Positions 53,605-62,590 of a stretch of 64,000 nt of DNA are shown here, piece after piece. Every line of letters begins with the position of its first letter. Position 1 is the stretch's first letter. Source of the DNA: Shewanella fodinae (GTDB lineage Bacteria; Pseudomonadota; Gammaproteobacteria; Enterobacterales; Shewanellaceae); assembly GCF_014651955.1 (NCBI RefSeq), contig NZ_BMXW01000012.1, forward strand, positions 59,380-123,379. The letters are read 5' to 3'. Both the position numbers and the translations under genes were made by a program. The notes under the pieces are model-generated. The model had not been told where the DNA came from. It did not search any database and saw nothing but the letters and a program-made list of their open reading frames with translations.

Positions 53605-54486
53605 ATGACCCAAGAATTCGGCCCGGCCGATCTCAAAAAAGCCTTGCGACAACAGCAGAATGAAATTAATGATTTCACCATCTACAGCATACTGGCGGCA
53701 CTGCAGCGCGAAGATAAAAACAAGAAAATCTTTGAAAAAATTGCCAGAGAAGAACAGCAGCATTACCAGTTCTGGGTTGGCATTACGCAACGGCAGTTGG
53801 CACCACAGAACTGGCTGGTGATGTGGTATGTGTTGCTGGTGAAATTGCTCGGTACTTCTTTTGCGCTGAAAAGTCTGGAGAAAAAAGAGTGCGGCGCTGA
53901 AGCGTTTTACAAAGAGCTATTTGATCTCTACCCGCAGGCGAAGGCCATTTATCACCAAGAAGTTAGTCATGAGCTGGAGCTTATTGATATGCTCCACGAT
54001 AAAAAGCTGCTGTATACCGGAGCTATCGTCTTGGGGATGAATGACGCGCTGGTGGAACTGACCGGGACACTTAGTGGTATTGCGCTGGCATTTGATAAAA
54101 CGCTAGTGGTTGGAGCGACCGGTTTGATCATGGGGATCGCCGCCTCGCTGTCGATGGCCGGATCGGCTTATCTTGAGTCTAAAGAAAATCCTAATCCAGA
54201 TATCAGCGCGCTGTCTTATTCAGCGTATACGGGGGGGGCGTACATCATCACCACCGCAGTATTGGTGTTGCCATTTTTTGTATTGCACTCGATGGTGGCG
54301 GCATTAGCGCTGATGTTTGTCTTAGCACTGATTGCTATTGTGTTGTACACCTTTTACATCTCGGTTGCCAAAGACCTGAGTTTCAAAAGTCGCGTGTTGG
54401 AGATGTCATCGATCACCTTTGGGGTGGCGATTATCTCGTTCTTTATCGGTTACGCGGTGAAGTATTTCCTCGGGGTTGAGGTATAG
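53605..54486 (+). CDS. Ferritin-like domain fused to VIT1/CCC1-type membrane transporter (MbfA-like)
   Basis: A 293-residue fusion. Residues about 5-135 form a ferritin/rubrerythrin-like four-helix domain with iron ligands visible in NEINDFTIY, REEQQHYQFW and HQEVSHELELI (Glu and Glu-x-x-His pairs). The rest has about five transmembrane helices of the VIT1/CCC1 family, including GMNDALVELTGTLSGIALA and SMAGSAYLESKE, which carry the metal-binding Met and Glu residues. Related MbfA proteins export iron and protect against peroxide. ATGs at 53593 and 53605 are both possible. It is followed 35 bases later by a 2H phosphoesterase gene. Confidence 0.87.
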   Translation: MTQEFGPADLKKALRQQQNEINDFTIYSILAALQREDKNKKIFEKIAREEQQHYQFWVGITQRQLAPQNWLVMWYVLLVKLLGTSFALKSLEKKECGAEAFYKELFDLYPQAKAIYHQEVSHELELIDMLHDKKLLYTGAIVLGMNDALVELTGTLSGIALAFDKTLVVGATGLIMGIAASLSMAGSAYLESKENPNPDISALSYSAYTGGAYIITTAVLVLPFFVLHSMVAALALMFVLALIAIVLYTFYISVAKDLSFKSRVLEMSSITFGVAIISFFIGYAVKYFLGVEV

Positions 54487-54521
54487 CGTCAACCTTAATC
54501 ATTGCAGTAAAACAGGGCTAG

Positions 54522-55208
54522 ATGCAGGCAATTTATCAACGCCTATGGCAACAGGCTACCGCTGCCATTGACCACGGCAAGTATCAAACCGATACATTAA
54601 TCAACAATCCCGCCGATGACAGGCGTGGGGTTACTGTACTGTCTTATCTGCAAGCGAGTCAGCCACTGGTCAATGAGATTAATGGCTTTTTACAGGGTGT
54701 GAGCGAGCTTGAACCACAGCAATACCGGCAACCCGTCGCAGATTTGCATGTGACCATGCTGTCGATAATCTCTTGTATTTCAGGATTGCAGCTACAAGAT
54801 CTTAATGTTGAGGCTTATTGTGAGGTGTTTCAGCGGGTATTGGTTGAGGTTGATAGTTTTGAGGTAGCGTTTCACGGCATTACCGCATCGCCGAGTTGCA
54901 TTTTGTTGCAGGGCTTTGTGGCTGATGCGCGACAATTATCGGCGCTGCGTGAATGTTTACGCCAAGCGTATCGAGACTCAGGTTTGCTTTGCAGTATCGA
55001 CAGTCGCTATAAAATTGCCACGGCTCATGCCACTTTAGTTCGTTTTAATGCGCCGCTGCAGCAACCTCAGCGGCTGTTGAATTATCTGGCACAGTATCGT
55101 GACTATGATTTTGGTCGGCATGCGGTGACGCAACTGTCATTGGTATTCAATAATTGGTATCAACAGCAGCAACATTCGAGGCTGTTGGCTACCGTGCCGT
55201 TACGCTGA
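54522..55208 (+). CDS. 2H phosphoesterase superfamily protein (2'-5' RNA ligase-like)
   Basis: A 228-residue protein with the two histidine motifs of the 2H superfamily: HVT at residues 76-78 in VADLHVTML and HAT at 169-171 in ATAHATLVRF. The surrounding strands suggest a LigT-like bilobed fold. Members cleave or form 2'-5' or cyclic phosphodiester bonds in RNA and small nucleotides. The N-terminal part before the first motif is longer than in typical LigT (which is about 180 residues). It follows the ferritin/VIT gene closely and may be co-transcribed; a functional link is unclear. Confidence 0.78.
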   Translation: MQAIYQRLWQQATAAIDHGKYQTDTLINNPADDRRGVTVLSYLQASQPLVNEINGFLQGVSELEPQQYRQPVADLHVTMLSIISCISGLQLQDLNVEAYCEVFQRVLVEVDSFEVAFHGITASPSCILLQGFVADARQLSALRECLRQAYRDSGLLCSIDSRYKIATAHATLVRFNAPLQQPQRLLNYLAQYRDYDFGRHAVTQLSLVFNNWYQQQQHSRLLATVPLR

Positions 55209-55235
55209 GTATCGTCATCTGTGGCATCGCGAATT

Positions 55236-55270
55236 AACGTGTTGCCCTGTAAATCAGCGCAACACGTTTT
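55236..55270. terminator. Terminator between 2H phosphoesterase and rhlE
   Basis: AACGTGTTGC pairs perfectly with GCAACACGTT around a 13-base loop, then TT. It lies between two convergent genes. Confidence 0.7.
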
Positions 55271-55280
55271 GCGTCAGTCA

Positions 55281-56687
55281 TCAGCCACGTGATGGTGTGT
55301 GATTACCGCGGCGGGGATTATTACCATTGCGATGGGCTGCCGCAGGTCGGCTTTGTTGCTCTCCGGGTTTTCTCGGCTTATTAGCGGGCGGACGTTGTTG
55401 TCCGTCAGCGCTGGGTTTGCGCCGTGGTGCCTTAGTTTTTGCATGGCGTTCAGCCGTGGTTTCACCGGTTTGCACTTCTCTTGGCTGTTTGGGTTGCTTC
55501 GGCTTCTTGGGTTTTTTCGGCCCATCGGCGCGCAAGCGCGTTTCTTGCAGCGGTTTGTTGGGCTCAAATCCTGCCATAGTTTCCCGCAGAATATGCTGTC
55601 CAATCAGATTTTCGATGTCAGCCAGTTGTTTCTGCTCGTCGTCGCTCACCAGCGATACGGCATGTCCAGAAGCGCCAGCGCGACCGGTACGACCGATACG
55701 GTGGACATAGTCTTCGGCGACGTTGGGCAAGTCAAAATTCACCACCTGTGGCAACAGGTCAATATCCAGCCCTCGGGCGGCAATATCGGTCGCTACCAAC
55801 ACTGTCACCACACCATTTTTAAAATCTGCTAATGCGCGAGTGCGAGCACCCTGGCTTTTGTTGCCGTGGATGGCTGCCGCGCTGATTTTGGCGGCCTCTA
55901 ATTGTTTTGCCAGACGGTTGGCACCATGTTTGGTACGGGAAAATACCAGCACCTGCGACCACTGCTGCTGTTGGATAAGCTGGATCAACAAGGCGGTTTT
56001 CTTGGTCTTATCGACGGCATACAAGGTCTGGGTGACTTGTTCGGCAGTACTGTTGGGCGGCGCAACCGAGATCTCGGTTGGATTGGTGACCAGCCCTTTT
56101 GCCAGCGTACGGATATCATTGGAAAAGGTGGCACTGAACAGCAGATTTTGTCGTTTTGCCGGCAGCAATGTCAGAATTTTTTTGATGTCGTGAATAAAGC
56201 CCATGTCCAGCATGCGGTCGGCTTCATCCAACACCAGAATTTCTAAGCGATCAAATTTCACCGCATTCTGCTGATACAGATCCAGTAATCGTCCTGGCGT
56301 GGCAACCAGAATATCGACGCCACGGCGCAATGCCAGCATCTGTGGATTAATCGATACCCCACCAAATACCACGGCACTGCGCAGACTAAGGTTTTTACTG
56401 TAATCACGCACATTGTCGGCAATCTGTGCCGCCAGTTCCCGAGTCGGCGTCAGGATCAGTGTGCGGATCTGGTTGGCTTTAGGGCGAGTGCCACCACTTA
56501 ACAAGTGCAAAATTGGCAAGGTAAACGCCGCGGTTTTTCCGGTGCCCGTTTGCGCGGCGGCCATCACATCATGGCCTTGAAGTACGGCGGGAATCGCCTG
56601 TTGTTGGATCGGGGTCGGGTCGTTGTAACCCTGTTCTATAACCGCATTTAGGATTGGGGTAGATAAGCCAAGGGAGGCAAAACTCAT
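55281..56687 (-). CDS. rhlE: DEAD-box ATP-dependent RNA helicase, RhlE type
   Basis: A 468-residue helicase with all core motifs: Q motif [10 protein letters not shown], motif [30 protein letters not shown] with [17 protein letters not shown] in LLFSATF, then [15 protein letters not shown] and [13 protein letters not shown]. From about residue 375 a basic, Lys/Pro/Arg-rich disordered tail follows, typical of RhlE. It helps ribosome assembly and RNA turnover, particularly in the cold. The gene has no partner and its ribosome site is weak. Confidence 0.94.
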   Translation of the reverse strand: MSFASLGLSTPILNAVIEQGYNDPTPIQQQAIPAVLQGHDVMAAAQTGTGKTAAFTLPILHLLSGGTRPKANQIRTLILTPTRELAAQIADNVRDYSKNLSLRSAVVFGGVSINPQMLALRRGVDILVATPGRLLDLYQQNAVKFDRLEILVLDEADRMLDMGFIHDIKKILTLLPAKRQNLLFSATFSNDIRTLAKGLVTNPTEISVAPPNSTAEQVTQTLYAVDKTKKTALLIQLIQQQQWSQVLVFSRTKHGANRLAKQLEAAKISAAAIHGNKSQGARTRALADFKNGVVTVLVATDIAARGLDIDLLPQVVNFDLPNVAEDYVHRIGRTGRAGASGHAVSLVSDDEQKQLADIENLIGQHILRETMAGFEPNKPLQETRLRADGPKKPKKPKQPKQPREVQTGETTAERHAKTKAPRRKPSADGQQRPPANKPRKPGEQQSRPAAAHRNGNNPRRGNHTPSRG

Positions 56688-56896
56688 GCAATAATCTCAA
56701 TATTAGGTGGCATGGAAGCCGGAAGCTGGAGCCATTTCAGGCGGGCGGCAAGTTTACAGCAAAAGCGATGGCAGTGCCATGAGCAGTGCAGAATTTGTCC
56801 GAGGCTGTCAGCTAGCTGAACCAGATCACGGTTCGGACTGCCAATGCCTAGAAATTTGCAGTATCTTGATGCTGTTATAACCAAGGAATGCAGGCA

Positions 56897-57946
56897 ATGA
56901 CAGCAATTGAGTTTATCAGCGCACAAGCACAGACTCGACGGGACTATGCCCTCGGGCTGATCCGCAATGTGCAGCAGATGTCTGCTATTGCCACTCCCAG
57001 ACTTAATCATGGGCTGCTGAATCTGGCACAGCATGGACGAGTGGCTTTTCATTTCCATCCCGATCGTTTGGATTATCGCGGCTGGCCGGTGATTGCCGGT
57101 TTACTGTCTGATGGCGAATATCGCAGTCAGTTTGAAACCCGCGTCTCCAATGGCAAGTTGTCACCGCAGCTCGGTGGTGCTCGTGATCACTGGGAAAATC
57201 AACTGTTCGGCCACTGTTATGTCGGCGCCAAGTTGCGACCCAAGTACGGCGCGCTGGATATTGGTTTACATCAGAGTGGCCCCTCAGCGCGTTTTGGCAG
57301 CTGTTATCTGTTGTCTACACCGGAGCTGTTAAGTCAGTGTACGTTCTGTTATTTGGATTCCTGCCGTGAACCACGGGAAAAGGGCACCCTTGCCTGCTTT
57401 GAAGATGTATTTGCGGCGCTGTTTAATGAATCCTTTGAGCGTGACGCTGCATTAGGTGTAAATGCACTGCGACCACCGGCCTTGGTGGATTATCTTTGTG
57501 AAGAACTGCCGCGTGGTGTGGATGCACGTTTTTTGCGGCCCATGAGCCGAGATTTGGATCATTACATCGAGGCGCAATGTCACGGCGAATTATCCTTGAC
57601 CCAGGATATCGATGTGCTGGTGGCTGACCCTTCCTATAAAGATACGGCGATTGAAGTATTGATGCAGCGATTGTGCGATCGTTATCAGATCCGCTTATGC
57701 TGGCATCAAGGCTTTGTGATGGCGGCGACAGATGTTCCGGCGGACTTCCGTGGTGCTACCATGCCGCAATTGGCGGCTAAAGTGGCACGAGGCGGGGTGT
57801 TGACCCCAGCGATTCTTGGCGAGGCCGAGGTTTCGGTACGACGTGAGCCGGAACGCTGGCGCGGGCTTGGCAATGAAGCGGATTTACTCCAACAGTTCAA
57901 GTTGCTGTGGCATGTGCTGGTGCGTTTTGGGGCTGTGGGCGCCTGA
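56897..57946 (+). CDS. DUF3626 family protein
   Basis: A 349-residue cytoplasmic protein without signal or membrane segment. It shows the sequence blocks of DUF3626: VAFHFHPDRLDYRGWPVIAG, YRSQFETRVSNG, LRPKYGALDIGL, GPSARFGSCYLL and QCTFCYLDSCREP, with many conserved Arg, His and Gly residues clustered as if around an active site. The function of the family is unknown to me. AAGGAATGCAGGCA places the start at 56897 rather than at the ATG at 56888. It lies divergent from rhlE and upstream of cydDC. Confidence 0.82.
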   Translation: MTAIEFISAQAQTRRDYALGLIRNVQQMSAIATPRLNHGLLNLAQHGRVAFHFHPDRLDYRGWPVIAGLLSDGEYRSQFETRVSNGKLSPQLGGARDHWENQLFGHCYVGAKLRPKYGALDIGLHQSGPSARFGSCYLLSTPELLSQCTFCYLDSCREPREKGTLACFEDVFAALFNESFERDAALGVNALRPPALVDYLCEELPRGVDARFLRPMSRDLDHYIEAQCHGELSLTQDIDVLVADPSYKDTAIEVLMQRLCDRYQIRLCWHQGFVMAATDVPADFRGATMPQLAAKVARGGVLTPAILGEAEVSVRREPERWRGLGNEADLLQQFKLLWHVLVRFGAVGA

Positions 57947-58022
57947 ATGTTTCAGCCGTTTTGGGCGGCAATCACACGGTACAATATTCCCTGCAAAAAT
58001 AGCAGCCAGAAGGTTTATTCCG

Positions 58023-58091
58023 ATGGCAATGCCTGCGATACTGCCTAGCGAATTTAAACGCATCGGTCAAGCCATGGATTTATGGCGTTGA
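58023..58091 (+). CDS. Possible 22-codon small protein before cydD
   Basis: An open frame of 22 codons, MAMPAILPSEFKRIGQAMDL plus two residues, lies in the 190-base gap between the DUF3626 gene and cydD. It has AGAAGG about 11 bases before the ATG. Composition is protein-like, with one amphipathic helix, but there is no family match that I know and the length is too small to judge coding potential. It could equally be leader sequence. Confidence 0.25.
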   Translation: MAMPAILPSEFKRIGQAMDLWR

Positions 58092-58138
58092 TGCCGATGA
58101 TATATCCTTGTATTTCGCTGTAATTAGTTTGGATATTC

Positions 58139-59932
58139 ATGGATAAATCCCTTGAAAAACAACTAGCCGGATGGCTAAGACTGCAACAGGGCGCTTGTGG
58201 CCCCTATCTGAAACTTTCCATGATGCTCGGGATTGCTAACGGGGTGGCGTTGGTGGTTCAGGCGTGGTTACTAGCGACCATGCTGCAAGGGCTGATTATC
58301 GATAACCTGCCACGGCAACAGTTTGTCCCACATTTTATCGCCTTCGCGGTGCTAATTTTGTTGCGCGGCGCCTTAGCCTGGGGCCGGGAAAAGGTGGGCT
58401 TTGTTGCCGGGCGGCGTTTGCGCAGTACGCTGCGGGCGGCCGTGCTGGACAAACTCAGTCGTCTAGGGCCTGCTTGGGTTAACGGCAAACCCGCCGGAGC
58501 TTGGGCTAGTATTGTGCTGGAGCAGGTGGAAGACCTACAAGATTTTTATGGCCGTTATCTGCCACAGATGGCGCTGGCGGGATTTATCCCGTTGATCATT
58601 CTTGGTTGTACTTTTCCACTAAATTGGGCCGCAGGATTGATTTTGCTAACCACTGCGCCGTTGATCCCGTTATTTATGATCTTAGTTGGCATGGGTGCTG
58701 CTGATGCTAATCGTAAGCATTTCACCGCATTACAGCAGTTGAGCGGACATTTTATGGATCGCTTGAAAGCATTGCCAACGCTTAAGTTGTTTTATCGCGC
58801 GGCAGCGGAAGAACGGGCAATTGCCAAGGCTTCGGAAGATTTCCGTGAGCGTACCATGGCGGTGCTGCGACTGGCCTTTCTCAGTTCGGCGGTATTGGAA
58901 TTTTTTGCGGCAGTCTCAATTGCAGTGGTGGCGGTGTATTTTGGTTTCTCTTATCTGGGGGAACTGAACTTCGGTCATTATGGCGTGCCCATCAGCTTAT
59001 TCACCGGTATGTTTGTGCTGATCATGGCACCGGAATTTTATCAACCGCTACGTGACCTTGGGGCTCATTATCACGCTAAAGCACAGGCGATTGGCGCGGC
59101 AGAATCACTGATGGCATTGCTGGAAGCCCCAGAACCCTTGAGCCAGGGCAACGAAATGCTGGAGGGGAGGCTCATCAGCATCGAAGCGCGCGATCTGCAG
59201 GTACTCAGTATGGATGGGCAGTCATTGGTAGGCCCGCTGAGTTTTACATTGCAGGCAGGTGAAAAGCTGGCATTGGTTGGCCCAAGTGGTGCTGGTAAAA
59301 GCAGTTTACTCAACGCCTTACTGGGATTTTTACCCTATACGGGCAGTCTTAAGGTGAATGGTGTGGAATTGCAACAGCTAGCACCTACCAGTTGGCGGCA
59401 ACGACTGGCTTGGCTAGGACAGAATCCCCAGCTGTTTCATGGCTCAATTGCTGACAATGTGCGTCTGGGGCAGCCTGAACTTGATGATGCCGCCATCTGG
59501 GCATTACTGGAACAGGCCAAGATGGCTGATTTTGTGCGGTCTCAGCCAGAAGGCTTAGCACATCGGGTGCAGGAATTTAGCGGCGGTTTGTCAGTGGGTC
59601 AGGCGCAGCGGATTGCATTGGCGCGGGCATTGGCGCGTAACGCTGAGTTGTACCTATTGGATGAGCCCAGTGCCAGCCTCGATAGTCAGAATGAGCAGTG
59701 GGTCCTTGATGCTTTATGGCAGGCAATGCAGCATTGCAGCTGCCTGATGGTGACACATCGTCTGGATCAACTGGATCGTATGGACCGCGTGCTGGTGCTG
59801 GATCATGGTCAGTTAGTGCAGGAAGGGCGCTTTGCCGAGTTAGCGCAGCAGCCGGGCTTGCTGGCAACTATGTTGGCACAGCTGCCGTTAGCCCTGTCGT
59901 TGGACGATGTGGCTGGAGGCGCACAAGCATGA
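58139..59932 (+). CDS. cydD: Thiol reductant ABC exporter subunit CydD
   Basis: A 597-residue half-transporter that, with CydC, exports glutathione and cysteine to the periplasm and is needed for assembly of cytochrome bd and c-type cytochromes. Six transmembrane helices (about 20-310) are followed by an ATPase domain with Walker A GPSGAGKS, signature region FSGGLSVGQAQR (the LSGG-equivalent shows FSGGLSVGQ), Walker B LYLLDEPSASLD and switch His in VTHRLDQL. The stop overlaps the cydC start by four bases (ATGA). Confidence 0.95.
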   Translation: MDKSLEKQLAGWLRLQQGACGPYLKLSMMLGIANGVALVVQAWLLATMLQGLIIDNLPRQQFVPHFIAFAVLILLRGALAWGREKVGFVAGRRLRSTLRAAVLDKLSRLGPAWVNGKPAGAWASIVLEQVEDLQDFYGRYLPQMALAGFIPLIILGCTFPLNWAAGLILLTTAPLIPLFMILVGMGAADANRKHFTALQQLSGHFMDRLKALPTLKLFYRAAAEERAIAKASEDFRERTMAVLRLAFLSSAVLEFFAAVSIAVVAVYFGFSYLGELNFGHYGVPISLFTGMFVLIMAPEFYQPLRDLGAHYHAKAQAIGAAESLMALLEAPEPLSQGNEMLEGRLISIEARDLQVLSMDGQSLVGPLSFTLQAGEKLALVGPSGAGKSSLLNALLGFLPYTGSLKVNGVELQQLAPTSWRQRLAWLGQNPQLFHGSIADNVRLGQPELDDAAIWALLEQAKMADFVRSQPEGLAHRVQEFSGGLSVGQAQRIALARALARNAELYLLDEPSASLDSQNEQWVLDALWQAMQHCSCLMVTHRLDQLDRMDRVLVLDHGQLVQEGRFAELAQQPGLLATMLAQLPLALSLDDVAGGAQA

Positions 59933-61653
59933 AAGTGTTATTACCGTTTCTAAAATTGTTCCGTCGTCAATGGTTGATGATGATGTTAGGGCTGGTGCTT
60001 GGCGTGCTGACTTTGATTGCTGGCATTGGTCTGTTGTCACTTTCAGGCTGGTTTCTTTCTGCTACTGCTGTGGCTGGACTCGCCGGTGTGGGCATGAACT
60101 ACTTTACGCCAGCCGGGGGCGTGCGGATGTTTTCGATTATGCGCACTGCCAGCCGCTATGGTGAGCGGGTGCTAACGCATGAGGCAACGTTCCGCATTCT
60201 GACCGATCTGCGCTGCTGGGCCTGGAAATCGCTGTTGCCACTGAGTGAACGTAACCTGAGTGGTATGCGTCGCGGTGATCTACTGAACCGCCTGGTCGCG
60301 GATATTGATACCTTGGATCATCTGTATCTGCGATTACTGACGCCTCTTGCCAGTTATCTGCTGATGCTGTTGTTACTGTTTGTGTTTGTCGGTTGGTTTG
60401 ACTGGCATTTGGCATTTTTGCTGTGTGGTGGTTTGTTGCTAGCTGCCATTGTGTTGCCATCATTGTTCTATCAGTTGGGACAAGCGCCAGGGCGCCAGAT
60501 TATTGAGCAGCGACGCCATTACCGGGTGCGGTTGCTGGAGTGGTTATCAGGGCAAGCGGAGCTAACACTGTTCGCTGCTGCCGATGATTCCCGTCGCACA
60601 TTGGCACACGTGGAACAACACTGGCTTGATAGTCAGCAGCGAATGGCCACGATTAGTGGTATGAGCCAGGGATTGCTGATCCTGTTTCATGGAAGCTTGG
60701 TATTGCTGATGTTGTGGTACGCTGCCAGTGGTGTCGGTGCTGCAGTGCCGCCAGGCCCCTTGTTGGCATTAGTGGTATTTTGTGTGCTCTCCAGCTTTGA
60801 ATTAATGATGCCATTAGCGGGCGCGTTTCAACATCTATCTGCCACTATGCTGGCCGCCAGCCGGGTTGCCGATATTACCGGGCAGACACCAGATATCACC
60901 TTCCCGACGACCAGCAATGGTAAGGCAGCTAACGGCGAGTTGCTGATTAACGATATTGTGTTTGCGTACCCGCAAGCGCAGCCCGTTTTGCAACAGTTGT
61001 CGCTACGGGTTGCGGCTGGCAGCAAAGTGGCGTTGTTGGGAAAAACCGGCTGTGGCAAATCAACCTTGCTGTCGTTAATTACCCGCCAATGGCAGTCGCA
61101 GCACGGCACTATCCAACTTGCAGGAACACCATTGGAGTGTTATGACGAACAGAGTCTGCGAGCTTCAATGACGGTGGTGAGCCAGCGTGTGGCTTTGCTG
61201 AGTGCCTCGTTGCGGGACAATTTACAATTAGCGCTGCCAGAGAAAGTGAGCGATGAGCGATTGTCACAGGTGTTGCAACAGGTGGGCTTGGCTAATCTGT
61301 TGCAGGATCAAGGCTTGAATGCCTGGATTGGCGAAGGTGGCAGACAGTTATCCGGTGGTGAACAGCGGCGTATTGGTGTCGCCAGAGCATTGCTGCGCGA
61401 TACTCCGTTGTTGTTACTGGATGAGCCAACCGAAGGACTAGATCGGCGTACCGAGCAAGAGATCCTGCGATTATTACTGGCACATGCCCAAGGTAAGACG
61501 TTACTGATGATCAGCCATCGTTTGACCGGCATGGCACAGATGGACGCTATTCATCTGCTGGAAGGTGGGCAGATTACGGCCAGTGGGTCGCATGAGCAAC
61601 TGCTGCACACTACACCTGCTTATGCGAGTCTGTACCGGCAATTGCAGGATTGA
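59929..61653 (+). CDS. cydC: Thiol reductant ABC exporter subunit CydC
   Basis: A 574-residue partner of CydD. The start MKVLLPFLKLFRRQWLMMML with GGAGGCGCACAAGC before it overlaps the cydD stop; the frame is open far upstream, but that part lies within cydD. Transmembrane region about 15-300 with family motifs SLSGWFLSATAVAGLAG and TASRYGERVLTHEATFRIL; ATPase domain with Walker A GKTGCGKS, signature LSGGEQRR, Walker B LLLLDEPTEGLD and switch HRLTGM. The heterodimer releases cysteine/glutathione for redox balance and haem-protein maturation. It ends before a strong terminator. Confidence 0.95.
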   Translation: MKVLLPFLKLFRRQWLMMMLGLVLGVLTLIAGIGLLSLSGWFLSATAVAGLAGVGMNYFTPAGGVRMFSIMRTASRYGERVLTHEATFRILTDLRCWAWKSLLPLSERNLSGMRRGDLLNRLVADIDTLDHLYLRLLTPLASYLLMLLLLFVFVGWFDWHLAFLLCGGLLLAAIVLPSLFYQLGQAPGRQIIEQRRHYRVRLLEWLSGQAELTLFAAADDSRRTLAHVEQHWLDSQQRMATISGMSQGLLILFHGSLVLLMLWYAASGVGAAVPPGPLLALVVFCVLSSFELMMPLAGAFQHLSATMLAASRVADITGQTPDITFPTTSNGKAANGELLINDIVFAYPQAQPVLQQLSLRVAAGSKVALLGKTGCGKSTLLSLITRQWQSQHGTIQLAGTPLECYDEQSLRASMTVVSQRVALLSASLRDNLQLALPEKVSDERLSQVLQQVGLANLLQDQGLNAWIGEGGRQLSGGEQRRIGVARALLRDTPLLLLDEPTEGLDRRTEQEILRLLLAHAQGKTLLMISHRLTGMAQMDAIHLLEGGQITASGSHEQLLHTTPAYASLYRQLQD

Positions 61654-61678
61654 TAGCGGCGGCGTTATTAACGCTTAC

Positions 61679-61707
61679 AAAAGGATGTCTTTGGCATCCT
61701 TTTTTTA
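61679..61707 (+). terminator. Rho-independent terminator of cydDC
   Basis: AAAAGGATG pairs with CATCCTTTT around a seven-base loop, followed by more T residues, 26 bases after the cydC stop. Confidence 0.88.
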
Positions 61708-61865
61708 TGTCCATGCCCCGGCAATATTTAATCAAGTTAAGCCTGAAAATCGCTAGCAGATCACAGAAGCTGACGTATCGATCTTCAATAATCAAATTAT
61801 TGGCATATGCTAATAATTGTAAGGCGCGTTGTCATACAGACGACGCCGTAATTGGAGTAGAAACG

Positions 61866-62369
61866 ATGATAGTTATTCCTATGAGTCGGGGGCACTTGTC
61901 CGGGCATTTTACCAAAGCGCAGCAGTTGGCCTTTTTTAGCGCAGACGGTCAATTGCAGCAATTAGTCGATAATCCGGCCTTAGGGGGCAATTGTGCGGAC
62001 AAGAGTGCGATGCTCAATCTGATAAAACAGCAAGGGGCTCAGATAGTGCTGGTGCACCAGATTGGCGAACGTATGCTGGGTAAATTGTTGGATGCCGGGA
62101 TCAGTGTTTGCCGCCCCAGAGAACGTAACGGCAGTTTGCAGCAATTGTTGAACGATGCCTGTGATACACGGTTACGCTTGTTGGATACCAGCACTGCCAG
62201 ACCATCATTGCAACATCAGAATAAAGGTGGGTGTGGTGAAAGTTGTGGTTGTGGCGGAAGTGGTGGTTGCCATCATCACGCCTCGACAGTGCCGCAAAGC
62301 TCACTGTGTCGGCCACAGCATTGCTGTAGTGACGAGGTTCATTTTAGTGGCTTCCGTCCGCAAAAATAG
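61866..62369 (+). CDS. NifB/NifX family protein with Cys/His-rich tail
   Basis: A 167-residue protein. Residues 1-110 form the NifX/NifB C-terminal fold (dinitrogenase iron-molybdenum cofactor family): MIVIPMSRGHLSGHF, an internal Cys43, IVLVHQIGERMLGKLLDAGI with Cys82. Residues 120-167 carry Cys123, 127, 129, 135, 148, 153 and 154 and His136-138 in a Gly-rich context, a likely metal-binding tail. There are no nif genes, so it is not for nitrogenase. Stand-alone members bind Fe-S or Mo-Fe clusters of unknown use. The frame is open upstream but GGAGTAGAAACG sets the ATG at 61866. Confidence 0.88.
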   Translation: MIVIPMSRGHLSGHFTKAQQLAFFSADGQLQQLVDNPALGGNCADKSAMLNLIKQQGAQIVLVHQIGERMLGKLLDAGISVCRPRERNGSLQQLLNDACDTRLRLLDTSTARPSLQHQNKGGCGESCGCGGSGGCHHHASTVPQSSLCRPQHCCSDEVHFSGFRPQK

Positions 62370-62590
62370 TCAGCATTCTCTGTATTGATTGTGGGTTAAG
62401 ACTCCTGCCAGTTGTTCCTTGTTGTTTGTGCTTATCAGCTTTTCGCTGTTACCGGTGGTGGAAATGTGATTTTCTTCTTCCGCCCCGGCCTTTTTATCCA
62501 TCTGCGGAATTTTCTATGGTAACTTAACTTGTTTTTTACAGTTTGCCATACCGGGATTGCCCCGGAAGTCTGAAAAGGAAGATAACAATA

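Noticed and set aside
59716..59928. Upstream extension of the cydC frame giving a 645-residue product
   Set aside because: The extra part lies within cydD in another frame; the ATG at 59929 has a good ribosome site and matches the usual cydD-cydC ATGA overlap.
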